39,935 nt of DNA from Chloroflexota bacterium (GCA_017881905.1 JADGQI010000002.1:1-39935), one strand, 5' to 3'. Shown: positions 16,926-25,736, counted from the first letter of the stretch. Numbers and translations are program-made. The notes: generated by a model not told the origin, from the sequence alone.

Positions 16926-18155
16926 TCACGTTCCAGGGTCACCGGACCGCATCCAGAGCGAGATCGATGCGGGCGCGACGGTCTGCTCGACCACGCCATT
17001 GACGTCCCTGCGCAGGCTCTCGAGGTCGACATCGTCGCGGAGTCGCACGGAGAACGCCGCGACCGTCCGCTCGGCGTCATAGCGAGCGCGGTTGAAGCGC
17101 CGGTCGACCCGCGTCTGGACGCGTCGGCGCAGCGGCTGGAAGAGGGCCGCAACGACGAGCGTCGACGCCGCGACCGCCACCGCGTTCCCGCGGAGCATCG
17201 GCGACAGGAGCGTCTGGAACAGGAGGATCCCGCCGACGAACACGACGGCCAGGACCGCCGTGACGGTCGCATACGACAGGCTTCGGCTGATGATCCGGTC
17301 GATGTCGTAGAGGCGGTAGCGCAGGACCGCGACGCCGGCGGCGACCGGGAGCAGGGTCAGGCCAACCATCAACGCGTACCAGGCTGCGTTGTTCTGCGTC
17401 GTGAACGCCAAGACGATGGCCACGACCAGGAACACCACGGCGAAGAGGAACCATTTCAGCTGCTGCCGCTCGACGTCCCGTGAGCGTCGGAACCGCACCA
17501 CGAGCGACGCGAGCGAAAGGATCCCGAGCACCACCACGAGCGGGAGCGTGGCGTTGCTGACGGCGGTCAGCGCCTCCCCGATCGACCCTCCGATCGGGAT
17601 CGGATTCGGTAACAGGCCGCTGTAGGAGCTTCCCGTCGCCACGGCTGACACGACCGCAGAGACCACCATGCTCGCCGCAGCAACCCACGCGACCGGTCGC
17701 CATCGCGGTCCGGGCAGGTGCCCATCAGGGAAGAGCAGCGGGACCCAGATCACCATCAGGGCGATGGCCACCACCTGAACCCACGAACCCACCCAATCGA
17801 CGAGGTTGACCCCCGGCAGGTTCGCCCCGACGAAGATCGCCCGTCCGACGTATTCCCCACTGAAGATGCCGAAGACGATCCCCGCACCGCTCACCAGGAA
17901 CAGCCATCCGATCGGGTTGCGCGGGCGAAGGATGGCCAGGATCGCTCCGACCGTCGGAAGCGCGACGAAGGTAGAGGCCACGGCGAGGAAGGAGATCAGG
18001 TCGGGTCGATTCGGCAGAGCCGAGCTGCCGGGCAGGATCAGCGAGGCAAGGTTGAACGCGATCATCGCCAGCGACGCGACCAGGAGCCCGATCGCGATCC
18101 ACGCTGACGGTCGCCTCGACCATCGGTCCGCCGGCCTCGGTCGTTCCGGGTTCAC
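16926..18155 (-). CDS. Tandem membrane sensor-like protein D
   Basis: A 409-aa protein with about eight to nine membrane segments. It shares an ordered set of motifs with the three genes upstream: RPRNPIGWLFL, PLLFPDGHLPGPRWRPV, LRYRLYDIDRIISRS, ALFQPLRRRVQTRVDRRFNR, ARYDAERT and LRDDVDL, ending in SLWMR. In other bacteria this module forms the N-terminal part of GAF-containing histidine kinases; here the chain stops just before the GAF domain would start. The GTG at 18155 is chosen because it overlaps the preceding stop (GTGA) and follows GAAGGAGGG. An upstream GTG at 18182 is possible. The soluble GAF-SpoIIE protein follows 63 bp downstream. No catalytic residue is recognisable. Confidence 0.88.
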   Translation of the reverse strand: MNPERPRPADRWSRRPSAWIAIGLLVASLAMIAFNLASLILPGSSALPNRPDLISFLAVASTFVALPTVGAILAILRPRNPIGWLFLVSGAGIVFGIFSGEYVGRAIFVGANLPGVNLVDWVGSWVQVVAIALMVIWVPLLFPDGHLPGPRWRPVAWVAAASMVVSAVVSAVATGSSYSGLLPNPIPIGGSIGEALTAVSNATLPLVVVLGILSLASLVVRFRRSRDVERQQLKWFLFAVVFLVVAIVLAFTTQNNAAWYALMVGLTLLPVAAGVAVLRYRLYDIDRIISRSLSYATVTAVLAVVFVGGILLFQTLLSPMLRGNAVAVAASTLVVAALFQPLRRRVQTRVDRRFNRARYDAERTVAAFSVRLRDDVDLESLRRDVNGVVEQTVAPASISLWMRSGDPGT

Positions 18156-19357
18156 TCGCTTCCCTCCTTCGCGTGGAGCCACAGGCCGAGGCTCGCCGGT
18201 GCCAGCGTCCGGCGCACGACCGCGGCCAGGTCGGCGTCGAGGGTCGCCAGGTCGACTTCGTCGCGCAACCGTGACGCGAACGCGTCGGACGTCCGCTGCG
18301 CGTCGTAGCGCGCCCGGTAGAAGCGTCGGTCGACGACCCGCTGGACGCGGACCCGGAGCGGCTGGAACAGCGCGGCCACGATGAGCGTGGACGCCGCGAC
18401 GGCGACCGGGTTCTCGCCGAACAACGGGGCGAGCACCGCGCCGAACAGCAGGACCGCCCCGACGAACACGACGGCGAGGATCCCGGTCACGATCAGGTAG
18501 CCGATCGTCCGACTGATGATCCGGTCGATGTCATAGAGGCGGTAGCGCAGGATGGCGACGCCCATCGCGAGCGGGATGAGAACGAAACCGACGATGCTGG
18601 TCAGCGCCGTGGTCGTCACGCCCGCGGTGGGTAGGACAGCGGCGTCGGCGATGACCGTCACCACGGTGATGACGACGGCATAGGTGAACCAGCGCATCTG
18701 CTCGCGCTCCATGCCGACCGACCTTCTCGATCGAACGACCAAGGCGGCCACCGCGGCGACGGGTCCGACGATGAACAGGATGAGCTGGCCCACGCTCGCG
18801 GCGTAGCCGATCGTGCCCGGCATGGCGCTCACGTCCGTGCTCCCGGTGAGGATCTGCGCGGCGCTCTCGCCCCACAGCCCGATCGCCTGCGAGACCGTCA
18901 TGATCGTGGCCCCGGCGACGACCACCGCGGCGATCGGCTGCCATCGCGGAGAGGGCAGTCGACCGTCGGGGAACAGGAGTGGCAGGCCGGTCATCAGGAG
19001 GGCATTGCCAGGGATCCAGATCCACGCCTGGACCCAGGCGGCGAGAGACGCCGCGGGCAGCCCCGGCCTCGTGAACGTCGCGAACCAGGCGTACTGCTCG
19101 CCGAACAGGGACATCGCCCAGAAGAGCGACCCGAGCGACATGACCCAGCCGAGTCGGTTCGTGGGCAGCCGGGCGGCGATCAACCCACCGATCGCCGCGA
19201 ACAGGGTCCCGACGAGCACGAGGTGGGGTCGGAACCCGGAGATGATCGGCTGGCCGTTGAGCCACAGGAGGACGACTCCCGCCAATGTCAGCAGGACCGA
19301 CGCGCCTGCCGAGGTCAGGGCGACACGTCTCGTCCGGCGAGCGGTGGTTGGCCTCAC
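18152..19357 (-). CDS. Tandem membrane sensor-like protein C
   Basis: A 401-aa paralogue of its neighbours with about nine membrane segments. The shared motifs are LPTNRLGWVMS, PLLFPDGRLPSPRWQPI, LRYRLYDIDRIISRT, ALFQPLRVRVQRVVDRRFYR and ARYDAQRT, and it ends SLGLWLHAKEG. The GTG start overlaps the stop of protein B. A 77-bp stretch is identical to the same part of gene B, including synonymous positions, pointing to recent duplication or gene conversion. The N-terminus (RPTTARRTRR) is basic and cytoplasmic by the positive-inside rule. Function unknown; a membrane sensing or scaffold role is inferred from the module's usual fusion partners. Confidence 0.88.
   Translation of the reverse strand: MRPTTARRTRRVALTSAGASVLLTLAGVVLLWLNGQPIISGFRPHLVLVGTLFAAIGGLIAARLPTNRLGWVMSLGSLFWAMSLFGEQYAWFATFTRPGLPAASLAAWVQAWIWIPGNALLMTGLPLLFPDGRLPSPRWQPIAAVVVAGATIMTVSQAIGLWGESAAQILTGSTDVSAMPGTIGYAASVGQLILFIVGPVAAVAALVVRSRRSVGMEREQMRWFTYAVVITVVTVIADAAVLPTAGVTTTALTSIVGFVLIPLAMGVAILRYRLYDIDRIISRTIGYLIVTGILAVVFVGAVLLFGAVLAPLFGENPVAVAASTLIVAALFQPLRVRVQRVVDRRFYRARYDAQRTSDAFASRLRDEVDLATLDADLAAVVRRTLAPASLGLWLHAKEGSE
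18460..18536. repeat. 77-bp block identical to 19658-19734
   Basis: Identical at all 77 bases to the matching segment of gene B. It encodes the region from the DIDRIISRTIGYLIV motif to the following transmembrane helix. Confidence 0.9.
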
Positions 19358-20538
19358 AATGTGGCTCCCGGACGGATCCAGACGTTGGAGATGGTGGGCT
19401 CCAAGCCGGCGTCGACGGTCGCGAGGAGGTGGGTCGCGACCGCGCCAAGGTCGACTTCGTTGCGCAGCGTTGCCGCGAAGGCGGTGGTCATCCGCTCGGC
19501 GTCGTACCGAGCGCGGTTGAACCGCCGATCCACCACCGACTGCACCCGTCGACGGAGCGGTTGGAAGAGCGCCGCCACGATCAACGTGGAAACCGCCACG
19601 GCGATCGGGTTCTCCCCGAACTGGGGAGCGAGGATCGCGCCGAGCAGCAGGACCGCTCCGACGAACACGACGGCGAGGATCCCGGTCACGATCAGGTAGC
19701 CGATCGTCCGACTGATGATCCGGTCGATGTCATACAGGCGGTAGCGCAGGATCGCGATGCCGATCGCGATCGGCACAGTGGTCATCCCGACCAATCCGAC
19801 GATCCAGCCGAACTCGGCCACCGGACCCTCCGGGACCAGCACGGCGAGACCGAAGCACACGCCGGTCAAACCGACGGCCGCCGCGAACCACTTGACCTGC
19901 TGACGCTCGATCGATGAACCCCGCCGATACCGGAGGACGGCGGCCGCGATCGCCAGGGGGAACGCGACGGCGACCATCAGCACGTTGGCCGCGTTCAGGA
20001 TGGGGACCAGCCGCTCGAACCCGGGGATCCCGACCGGATTGTCCACCCCATGGGCGTTCGACAGCGGGCCAGGCGAGAACATGCTCGGGAGCGCCGACAC
20101 GACGATAGCGATCGCCGAGAAGGCGACGACCCACCGCCAGCGAGGTGACAGGAGGTGGCCGTCGGGAAACAACAGCGGCACGAACACCAGGACCATGCCG
20201 ATCGTCGGAACGAACAGGAAGGACCCGAGCCAGGCGACCGGCACCGCCCACGGCGGTGCGACCGGGTCGTTCATCGCGTGGTAGGCGGCGAAGTCGCTGG
20301 CCATCGACAGGGCCAGGAGGGTCGCGGCCACCCACAGGATCCAGCCGACCGGGTTGTGCCTGCGACGCGTGACGATGAGCGCCCCGACGAGCCCGAACGA
20401 CGACATCATCACGAGGAACAGGACGAACGCACTCGGTGGCATGTCCGGCGTGAGCGGAGCCCCGACGTAGCGCCCGAGCGCCACCGTGAGGTCGACCGCG
20501 ACCACGAGCCAGATCAGGGCGGCTCGCCACCCCGTCAT
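19354..20538 (-). CDS. Tandem membrane sensor-like protein B
   Basis: A 394-aa paralogue with about nine membrane segments. Motifs: RRHNPVGWILW, PLLFPDGHLLSPRWRWV, LRYRLYDIDRIISRT, ALFQPLRRRVQSVVDRRFNR, ARYDAERM and LRNEVDL, ending ISNVWIRPG. ATG 20538 has a strong ribosome-binding site (GAGGGGAG). An in-frame ATG at 20580 overlaps the stop of protein A (ATGA) and would add 14 hydrophilic residues, so either start is possible. The gene's end overlaps the start of protein C. It carries the second copy of the 77-bp identical block. Function is unknown, as for its neighbours. Confidence 0.87.
   Translation of the reverse strand: MTGWRAALIWLVVAVDLTVALGRYVGAPLTPDMPPSAFVLFLVMMSSFGLVGALIVTRRRHNPVGWILWVAATLLALSMASDFAAYHAMNDPVAPPWAVPVAWLGSFLFVPTIGMVLVFVPLLFPDGHLLSPRWRWVVAFSAIAIVVSALPSMFSPGPLSNAHGVDNPVGIPGFERLVPILNAANVLMVAVAFPLAIAAAVLRYRRGSSIERQQVKWFAAAVGLTGVCFGLAVLVPEGPVAEFGWIVGLVGMTTVPIAIGIAILRYRLYDIDRIISRTIGYLIVTGILAVVFVGAVLLLGAILAPQFGENPIAVAVSTLIVAALFQPLRRRVQSVVDRRFNRARYDAERMTTAFAATLRNEVDLGAVATHLLATVDAGLEPTISNVWIRPGATL
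19658..19734. repeat. 77-bp block identical to 18460-18536
   Basis: Second copy of the identical block shared by genes B and C, in the same orientation and codon phase, 1198 bp away. Confidence 0.9.
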
Positions 20539-20576
20539 CCGCTCTCCCCTCGTGCCTGTTGCCTTGGCGGCCGTGC

Positions 20577-21806
20577 TCATTCGCTCGGCTCGCTGGTGTC
20601 CCGCAGCCAGAGCGCAGAGCTGCTCGGTCGGAGGCTGGTCGCGACCGCCGTCATCAGGTCCGTCCGGACGGCCGCCAGGTCGACCTGGTCGCGGAGCCGC
20701 TCCGAGAAGGCGGAGGTGGTCCGCTCGGCATCGTAGCGGGCGCGATGGAAGCGTCGATCGACCAGCACCTGGACCCGGCGGCGGAGCGGCTGGAAGAGCG
20801 CCGCGACGACGAGGGTCGAGGCGGCGACCGCGAGCGTGTTGCTCCGGGTCACGGGCGACAGGATCGCCTGGAACGCAAGGATCGCGCCGACGAACGTGGC
20901 GATCAGGACGCCGGACACGACGGCGTAGGCGATCGTCCGGCTGATGATCCGGTCGATGTCGTACAGCCGGTAGCGAAGGATGGCGAGGCCGGCAGTGACG
21001 GGGAGGCTCAGCAGCCCGATCACGACCAGGATCTCGAGCACCTTCACGATCGTCGGTGGGGTCGCCACGAGGAAGGCCGCGTAGTACAGGACGTCGAGGG
21101 CGCCCGCCACGGCGACGGCGAACGCGAACCACTTGATCTGGAGGCGCGCCTCGCCGGTGGACGTCGTGAACCGTCGGATCATCGACGCGAGCGCGAGGAG
21201 GATCGCCAACCCGAAGCCGATGAACGCCGGCGCGATCACGGGGATGAAGTCGCTGGTCGTCATCGTCGTCGATCCGAGCGGGTTGTCGAGATACGTCGCC
21301 TGGTCGATCGGCCCGGGAGCGATCGACACGATGGCCGCCGATGCCGCCAGGCTCAATGCACCCAGCCAGGCGACCGGTCGCCAGCGGCGGGACAGGAGCC
21401 GTCCCGTCGGGAACAGGAGCGGAAGGTAGATCAGCGCAAGGCCGGACGGGATGACCCAGATCCAGGTGAGGATCCAGCCGATCTGGGTCGCATACGGCAG
21501 CTGGCCGGGTGTCGCCAGGATGCCCGTGATCGTGTATTCGACGACGAACGCCTGGATCGCGAACAGGATCCCGATCGCGCAGAACAGCCAACCGATCGAG
21601 TTGTCGGGACGCCGCCGGGCGACGACCGCGCCGACCGACCCGAACGTCGCCCCGACGAAGATCGAGGCGCCGCGGAATCCCCATGACTCCGGGACGACCA
21701 CCCAGCGCGTCGACAGGAGCAGGGTCACCGACACGACGCAGAGAGCCATCGTGGCGAGCCAGAGCGCGGTGGCGATCATCGTCGAGCGGCGCGCGGTCGT
21801 CGGCAC
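20577..21806 (-). CDS. Tandem membrane sensor-like protein A, first gene of the run
   Basis: A 409-aa paralogue with about nine membrane segments. Motifs: RRPDNSIGWLFC, PLLFPTGRLLSRRWRPV (Thr replaces the Asp of the other copies), LRYRLYDIDRIISRT, ALFQPLRRRVQVLVDRRFHR, ARYDAERT and LRDQVDL, ending SALWLRDTSEP. The GTG at 21806 has GAGGAGG 12 nt upstream, rather far; ATG 21779 is an alternative. This is the promoter-proximal member, so the operon promoter should lie between 21807 and 21905, back to back with the BTAD regulator gene. It shares no long identical DNA block with genes B-D that I can see, so it is an older copy. Confidence 0.87.
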   Translation of the reverse strand: MPTTARRSTMIATALWLATMALCVVSVTLLLSTRWVVVPESWGFRGASIFVGATFGSVGAVVARRRPDNSIGWLFCAIGILFAIQAFVVEYTITGILATPGQLPYATQIGWILTWIWVIPSGLALIYLPLLFPTGRLLSRRWRPVAWLGALSLAASAAIVSIAPGPIDQATYLDNPLGSTTMTTSDFIPVIAPAFIGFGLAILLALASMIRRFTTSTGEARLQIKWFAFAVAVAGALDVLYYAAFLVATPPTIVKVLEILVVIGLLSLPVTAGLAILRYRLYDIDRIISRTIAYAVVSGVLIATFVGAILAFQAILSPVTRSNTLAVAASTLVVAALFQPLRRRVQVLVDRRFHRARYDAERTTSAFSERLRDQVDLAAVRTDLMTAVATSLRPSSSALWLRDTSEPSE

Positions 21807-21893
21807 GTGTCGGGCAGGCCTCCTCAGGCGTTGATCCCGGCAGTCTGGCTGGCCGTCGTTCGGAGAACGTTACGAGATGGGTGATCGCCGCAG

Positions 21894-21899
21894 TACCGT
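21894..21899 (+). promoter_or_regulatory. -10 element of the BTAD regulator, leaderless type
   Basis: TACCGT followed by 6 nt and ATG 21906. A weak -35 candidate, TTACGA (21870-21875), lies 18 bp upstream. The 99-bp gap 21807-21905 must also hold the promoter of the minus-strand operon, but I could not place that one with confidence. Confidence 0.45.
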
Positions 21900-21905
21900 A
21901 TCGCC

Positions 21906-24839
21906 ATGCCCTCCACGCTTCGGATCCGCCTGCTGGGTCCCGTGCGGATCGAGGTCGACGACGTCCCGCTGGCGGTGGACACCCGGAAGGCGGTCGCCCT
22001 CCTGGCCTACCTCGCCGTCACGGAGCGCCCGGCGAGCCGCGAGTCGCTCGCGGCGCTGCTCTGGCCCGAGTCCGGCGAGGATGAGGCCCGCGGGGCGCTG
22101 CGGCGGACGTTGTCGGTCCTCAACGGTGGACTCGGCGGCGTGGGCCTCGAGATCGATCGGACCTCGGTCGCACTCGAGCCAGGGGCCCTCGACGTCGATC
22201 TCGCGTCGTTCCGACGGGCTCTTGCCGAGGTCCGCGCGCATGGGGACCCGGCGGACGCTGCGTGTCCAGGCTGCCTTGCGCTGCTCGATGGTGCGGCGGC
22301 CCTCGATCGAGGCGAGTTCATGGCGGGGTTCTCGCTGCGCGACAGCGAGACCTTCGACGAGTGGCAGCTCAGCGAGGCCGAGTCGTATCGGCGCGAGCTG
22401 ACCGGCGCGCTCGAACGCTTGGCCCGAGGTCGAGCCTCCGCCGGCGCTCCCTCGGCGGCGATCGTCGCGTCGCGGCGCTGGCTCGAGCTCGACCCGCTCC
22501 ACGAACCCGCCCACCGTCTGCTGATGACCGAGCTCGCTCGTGCCGGCGAGCCGGCCGCCGCGCTCCAGCAGTACCGCGAATGCGTCCGGATCCTTGATCG
22601 AGAGCTCGGCGTCGGACCGCTCGCCGAGACGACGGCCGTGGCCGAGGCGATCCGCTCCGGCGGGTTCGCAGCCTCCGCGTCCAGTCTTGTCGACCGCCCG
22701 ATGTCGGGCCCGAGGCGCCGCCGCACCGACGATGGCCGGCGTCGCCGTGCCGCGGATGGCGCACCTTCGGCTCCGTTGATCGGCCGGGTCGAAGCGCTGG
22801 CGGAACTCATGGCGGGATATGACGCGATCGGACCTGACGGTCGACTCCTCGTCATCGAAGGCGAGCCGGGGATCGGCAAGACCCGCCTCGGCGACGCCCT
22901 GGCGTCGGTCGTCCGTGCGCATGGCGCGGTCGTCCTGGAGGGTCGGGCCTACCCGGGTGAACACGGGATCGCGCTGGCCCCGATCGCCGAGCTGATCAGA
23001 GCCGGGCTGGCGACCGCGGATGGAACCGCTCGGCTGGCGAGGGTCCGGCCCGAGTCGCTGGCAGAGGTCGCTCGACTCCTTCCGTTGCCCGATGTCGTCG
23101 CGGACCCGACGGTCGCGGCGCTGCTCGACCCGAACGGTCAGGTTCGCCTGTTCGAGGCGTTGATCGACGTGCTGCTCGCGCTCACCGACGGGCCGAGGCC
23201 GGGCATGATCTGGATCGACGACCTGGGATGGGCGGACGCATCGACGACAGAGCTCGTCGGCTACCTGGGCCGTCGGCTCGACGGCCGCCCGTTGGGGATC
23301 CTGGTCGCCTGGCGGACCGAGGAGATGCCCCCTGTCGAACGTCACCGGATCGTCGACATCCCCGAGCTGGACGGCAGGCTCGTGGGCGTCCGGCTCGACC
23401 GGTTACGCCGCGACGATGTCGCCGCGCTCGCTGGTGCGACGCTGGGTCCCGGGGTCGACCCGGAGCTGGTCGACCGGCTGTTCGAGCGCTCCGAGGGGTT
23501 GCCGCTCTATGTGGTGGCGGCCCTGGCGACCCCCGTCCCATCGGATGAGCGGATACCCAGCGGCGTGCTCGCCCTCCTCACTGCCCGGATCGAGGCGACC
23601 GGACAGGTCGCCGCGCAGGTCCTCGCCGCGGCGGCGGTCATCGGCCGGTCGTTCGACCTGGAGACGGTCAGGTCGGCCAGCGGGCGGACCGACGAGGAGA
23701 CCGTCGACGGCCTCGACGAGCTCATCGCGCGCGGGCTGGTCCGGGAGGTCGACGCCGGTGAGGCATCGGATGTCCGATACGACTTCACCCACGGCCGCCT
23801 GCGCGACGTCGCCTACGACCGGCTGAGCCTCGCCCGCCGCCGGCTCCTCCACGCCCGCGTCGCCGAGGCGCTCACCCAGCGGGGGGCCGGGGTGGGGACC
23901 GGCGTGGACCGCTGGGCGCTCATCGCGAACCACGAGACGCTGGCCGGACGCACTGTCCAGGCCGCCGACGCCCACCGGAGGGCCGGCGACCAGGCACGAT
24001 CCATCTTCGCGAACGCCGAGGCGCGCCAACACCTCGAGGCGGCGCTGGCGCTCGGCCATCCCGCCGTCGCCGAGATCCACGAAGCCCTCGGCGACGTGCT
24101 GACGCTTCTTGGCGACTACGACGGCGCGCTGGCCCACCTGGAGACCGCCGCGGCGCTAGCCGGCCCGGAGCGCGAGGCCGCGATCGACCAGCGGCTCGGC
24201 CTCGTCCTTGCCCGCCGCGGCGACTGGCCGCGGGCCGAGAGCCATCTCATGGCGGCCCTGGGTGCCGTCGGGCCGGGCGGGGATCCCATCGTCCGCTCGC
24301 GCATCCTGGCCGACCGGAGCGCGGTCGCCCAACGGAGCGGCGACCTCGACGGGGCCGAGTCCTTTGCGGAGGAGGCGCGATCGGTCGCGCTGGCGGCGGA
24401 TGACGGGGCCGGGGAGGCGCAGGCGGAGGACCGGCTCGGGATCGTGGCCCGGTCCCGGGGCGATCTCGGCGGCGCCCGGCTCCACCTCGAGCGCGCGATC
24501 GCGGCGATCGACCGGGTCGAGGCCGCGCCCGGGCCCGAGGCCACCATCGACCCGGGTCTCCGCGTGGCGGCGCTCAACACCCTCGCGCTCATCTCGGCCG
24601 ACGAGGGCGACCGCGAGCGGGCCATGGCGCTGACCCGCGACGCGCTCGCCCGGTGCGAGCTCCAGGGAGACCGCCATCGTCAGGCCGCCCTCGAGAACAA
24701 CCTGGCCGACCTGCTCCAGGCCACGGGTCGGGGCGATGAGGCGATGGCGCATCTCAAGCGCGCGGTCGCGCTGTTCGCCGAGATCGGCGGTCGCCCCGGC
24801 GAGCTCGAGCCGGAGATCTGGAAGCTCGTCGAGTGGTGA
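21906..24839 (+). CDS. BTAD-AAA-TPR transcriptional regulator (SARP/STAND-like)
   Basis: A 977-aa regulator. Residues 5-95 are an OmpR-type winged helix (LRIRLLGPVRIEVDD ... RESLAALLWPES). About 98-250 is a bacterial transcriptional activation domain (YRRELTGALERLARG ... ELDPLHEPAHRLLMTELARAG). About 288-560 is an AAA/STAND ATPase with Walker A GEPGIGKT (319-326) and Walker B MIWIDD. The remainder (about 640-970) is helical repeats of TPR type (LLGDYDGALAHLETAAAL, RSGDLDGAESFAEEA). Such proteins are large signal-dependent activators; the ligand is unknown. It is divergent from the membrane-sensor/SpoIIE run, which makes that operon the first candidate target. Confidence 0.88.
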   Translation: MPSTLRIRLLGPVRIEVDDVPLAVDTRKAVALLAYLAVTERPASRESLAALLWPESGEDEARGALRRTLSVLNGGLGGVGLEIDRTSVALEPGALDVDLASFRRALAEVRAHGDPADAACPGCLALLDGAAALDRGEFMAGFSLRDSETFDEWQLSEAESYRRELTGALERLARGRASAGAPSAAIVASRRWLELDPLHEPAHRLLMTELARAGEPAAALQQYRECVRILDRELGVGPLAETTAVAEAIRSGGFAASASSLVDRPMSGPRRRRTDDGRRRRAADGAPSAPLIGRVEALAELMAGYDAIGPDGRLLVIEGEPGIGKTRLGDALASVVRAHGAVVLEGRAYPGEHGIALAPIAELIRAGLATADGTARLARVRPESLAEVARLLPLPDVVADPTVAALLDPNGQVRLFEALIDVLLALTDGPRPGMIWIDDLGWADASTTELVGYLGRRLDGRPLGILVAWRTEEMPPVERHRIVDIPELDGRLVGVRLDRLRRDDVAALAGATLGPGVDPELVDRLFERSEGLPLYVVAALATPVPSDERIPSGVLALLTARIEATGQVAAQVLAAAAVIGRSFDLETVRSASGRTDEETVDGLDELIARGLVREVDAGEASDVRYDFTHGRLRDVAYDRLSLARRRLLHARVAEALTQRGAGVGTGVDRWALIANHETLAGRTVQAADAHRRAGDQARSIFANAEARQHLEAALALGHPAVAEIHEALGDVLTLLGDYDGALAHLETAAALAGPEREAAIDQRLGLVLARRGDWPRAESHLMAALGAVGPGGDPIVRSRILADRSAVAQRSGDLDGAESFAEEARSVALAADDGAGEAQAEDRLGIVARSRGDLGGARLHLERAIAAIDRVEAAPGPEATIDPGLRVAALNTLALISADEGDRERAMALTRDALARCELQGDRHRQAALENNLADLLQATGRGDEAMAHLKRAVALFAEIGGRPGELEPEIWKLVEW

Positions 24840-24867
24840 TGGATCCCGCGAGCGGGAGCGCCGCGAG

Positions 24868-25200
24868 TCAGTCCCCGTCGGCCGTCGGATCCAGCAGCGT
24901 CGGATCGGTGAAGCCGTCGCGGTGGCGCAATCGCGAACCGCAGCCCCGGTAGCACCAGATAGTCGTCGACTCGTTGAGCGAGCGACAGTCGAGACAGACC
25001 CACGACGGACCCGGCGGTTCGCGCGGATCGACCATCCGCCCCAGTCGAGCGCCGATCCGGGGGAGCACGCCCAGCACGTCGTCGGCGACCGATTCGAGGA
25101 ACCACAGGCCGAGGATCGCGAGCCCGGCGCCGACCACCGTCACGACGAGGGCGAGGCCGATGTCGATGTTGCCGAGGTACGAACCGACGTCCTGGATCAC
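24868..25200 (-). CDS. Small membrane protein with a RanBP2-type zinc finger
   Basis: A 110-aa protein with one hydrophobic segment (about 14-36) followed by a soluble tail. The tail matches the RanBP2 finger pattern: W67-x-C69-x2-C72-x3-N76-x6-C83-x3-C87; the last spacing is one longer than the usual x2. In eukaryotes this finger binds RNA or ubiquitin; bacterial cases are poorly understood. The GTG at 25200 is the only plausible start. AGGGG directly abuts it, so the start signal is unusual. It converges with the BTAD gene, 28 bp apart. Confidence 0.65.
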   Translation of the reverse strand: MIQDVGSYLGNIDIGLALVVTVVGAGLAILGLWFLESVADDVLGVLPRIGARLGRMVDPREPPGPSWVCLDCRSLNESTTIWCYRGCGSRLRHRDGFTDPTLLDPTADGD

Positions 25201-25270
25201 CCCTATACGATGACGCGAATCGTCGGATTCCGCTAGAGGTTTCGCAGCCCGCGACGGCGAGATCGGAGCG

Positions 25271-25729
25271 TCACTCGGTCGTCGCCAGTTCCCCCCGGTC
25301 GAAGTAGATCCGCTCGCCGCCGAACAACCCCGCGGCGGGGTCCCACGGGAAGTGGATCAGGATCCGGAGACGCAGCGGCAGACCGCTCGGCGGGGCGCCG
25401 GCCCACGGTCCGAGATTGGTCCCGGTCAAGGTGGCGACCTCGAACACGCCCTGCGGGCCGATGACGATGTCGGTCAGCGCGAAGGCGTTGTCGGGGAAGG
25501 CAGCGAAGAGCTCCGTGTAGAACCTCCGGGCGCCGGCATGGCCGTCCCACCGCTGCCCGGTCGGGAGGAGCTCATAGACGCAGTCGGGCGCGAGCGTGGC
25601 GATCAGACCGTCGATGTCGCGGGCGTCCTCGGCGATCGAGTGGCGAACCCACAGCCGCTTGATGCGGCGCAGCGTCGGGACGTCGAACGGCCAGGCCAGT
25701 CGGCGGCGGATCGACGGCTGATCGGGCAT
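25271..25729 (-). CDS. SnoaL/NTF2-like protein
   Basis: A 152-aa alpha+beta-barrel protein of the SnoaL-like group. The N-terminal helical region (LRRIKRLWVRHSIAEDARDI) is followed by DGLIATLAPDCVYELLPTG and RWDGHAGARRFYTELFAAF, then beta strands ending FDRGELAT. This layout is typical of nuclear-transport-factor-2-like enzymes such as polyketide cyclases or dehydratases, but substrate and activity cannot be inferred. It begins 7 bp after the tldE stop and is probably co-transcribed with tldD and tldE. Nothing in it suggests a link to peptide maturation. Confidence 0.75.
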   Translation of the reverse strand: MPDQPSIRRRLAWPFDVPTLRRIKRLWVRHSIAEDARDIDGLIATLAPDCVYELLPTGQRWDGHAGARRFYTELFAAFPDNAFALTDIVIGPQGVFEVATLTGTNLGPWAGAPPSGLPLRLRILIHFPWDPAAGLFGGERIYFDRGELATTE

Positions 25730-25736
25730 CCGGCGG

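Noticed and set aside
15141-17483. 780-codon plus-strand open frame
   Set aside because: A shadow of the SpoIIE and membrane genes on the other strand; rich in Arg/Asp/His/Gly with no domains.
21870-23345. 491-codon minus-strand open frame inside the BTAD gene
   Set aside because: Antisense artefact of high GC; the plus-strand frame has clear domains throughout.
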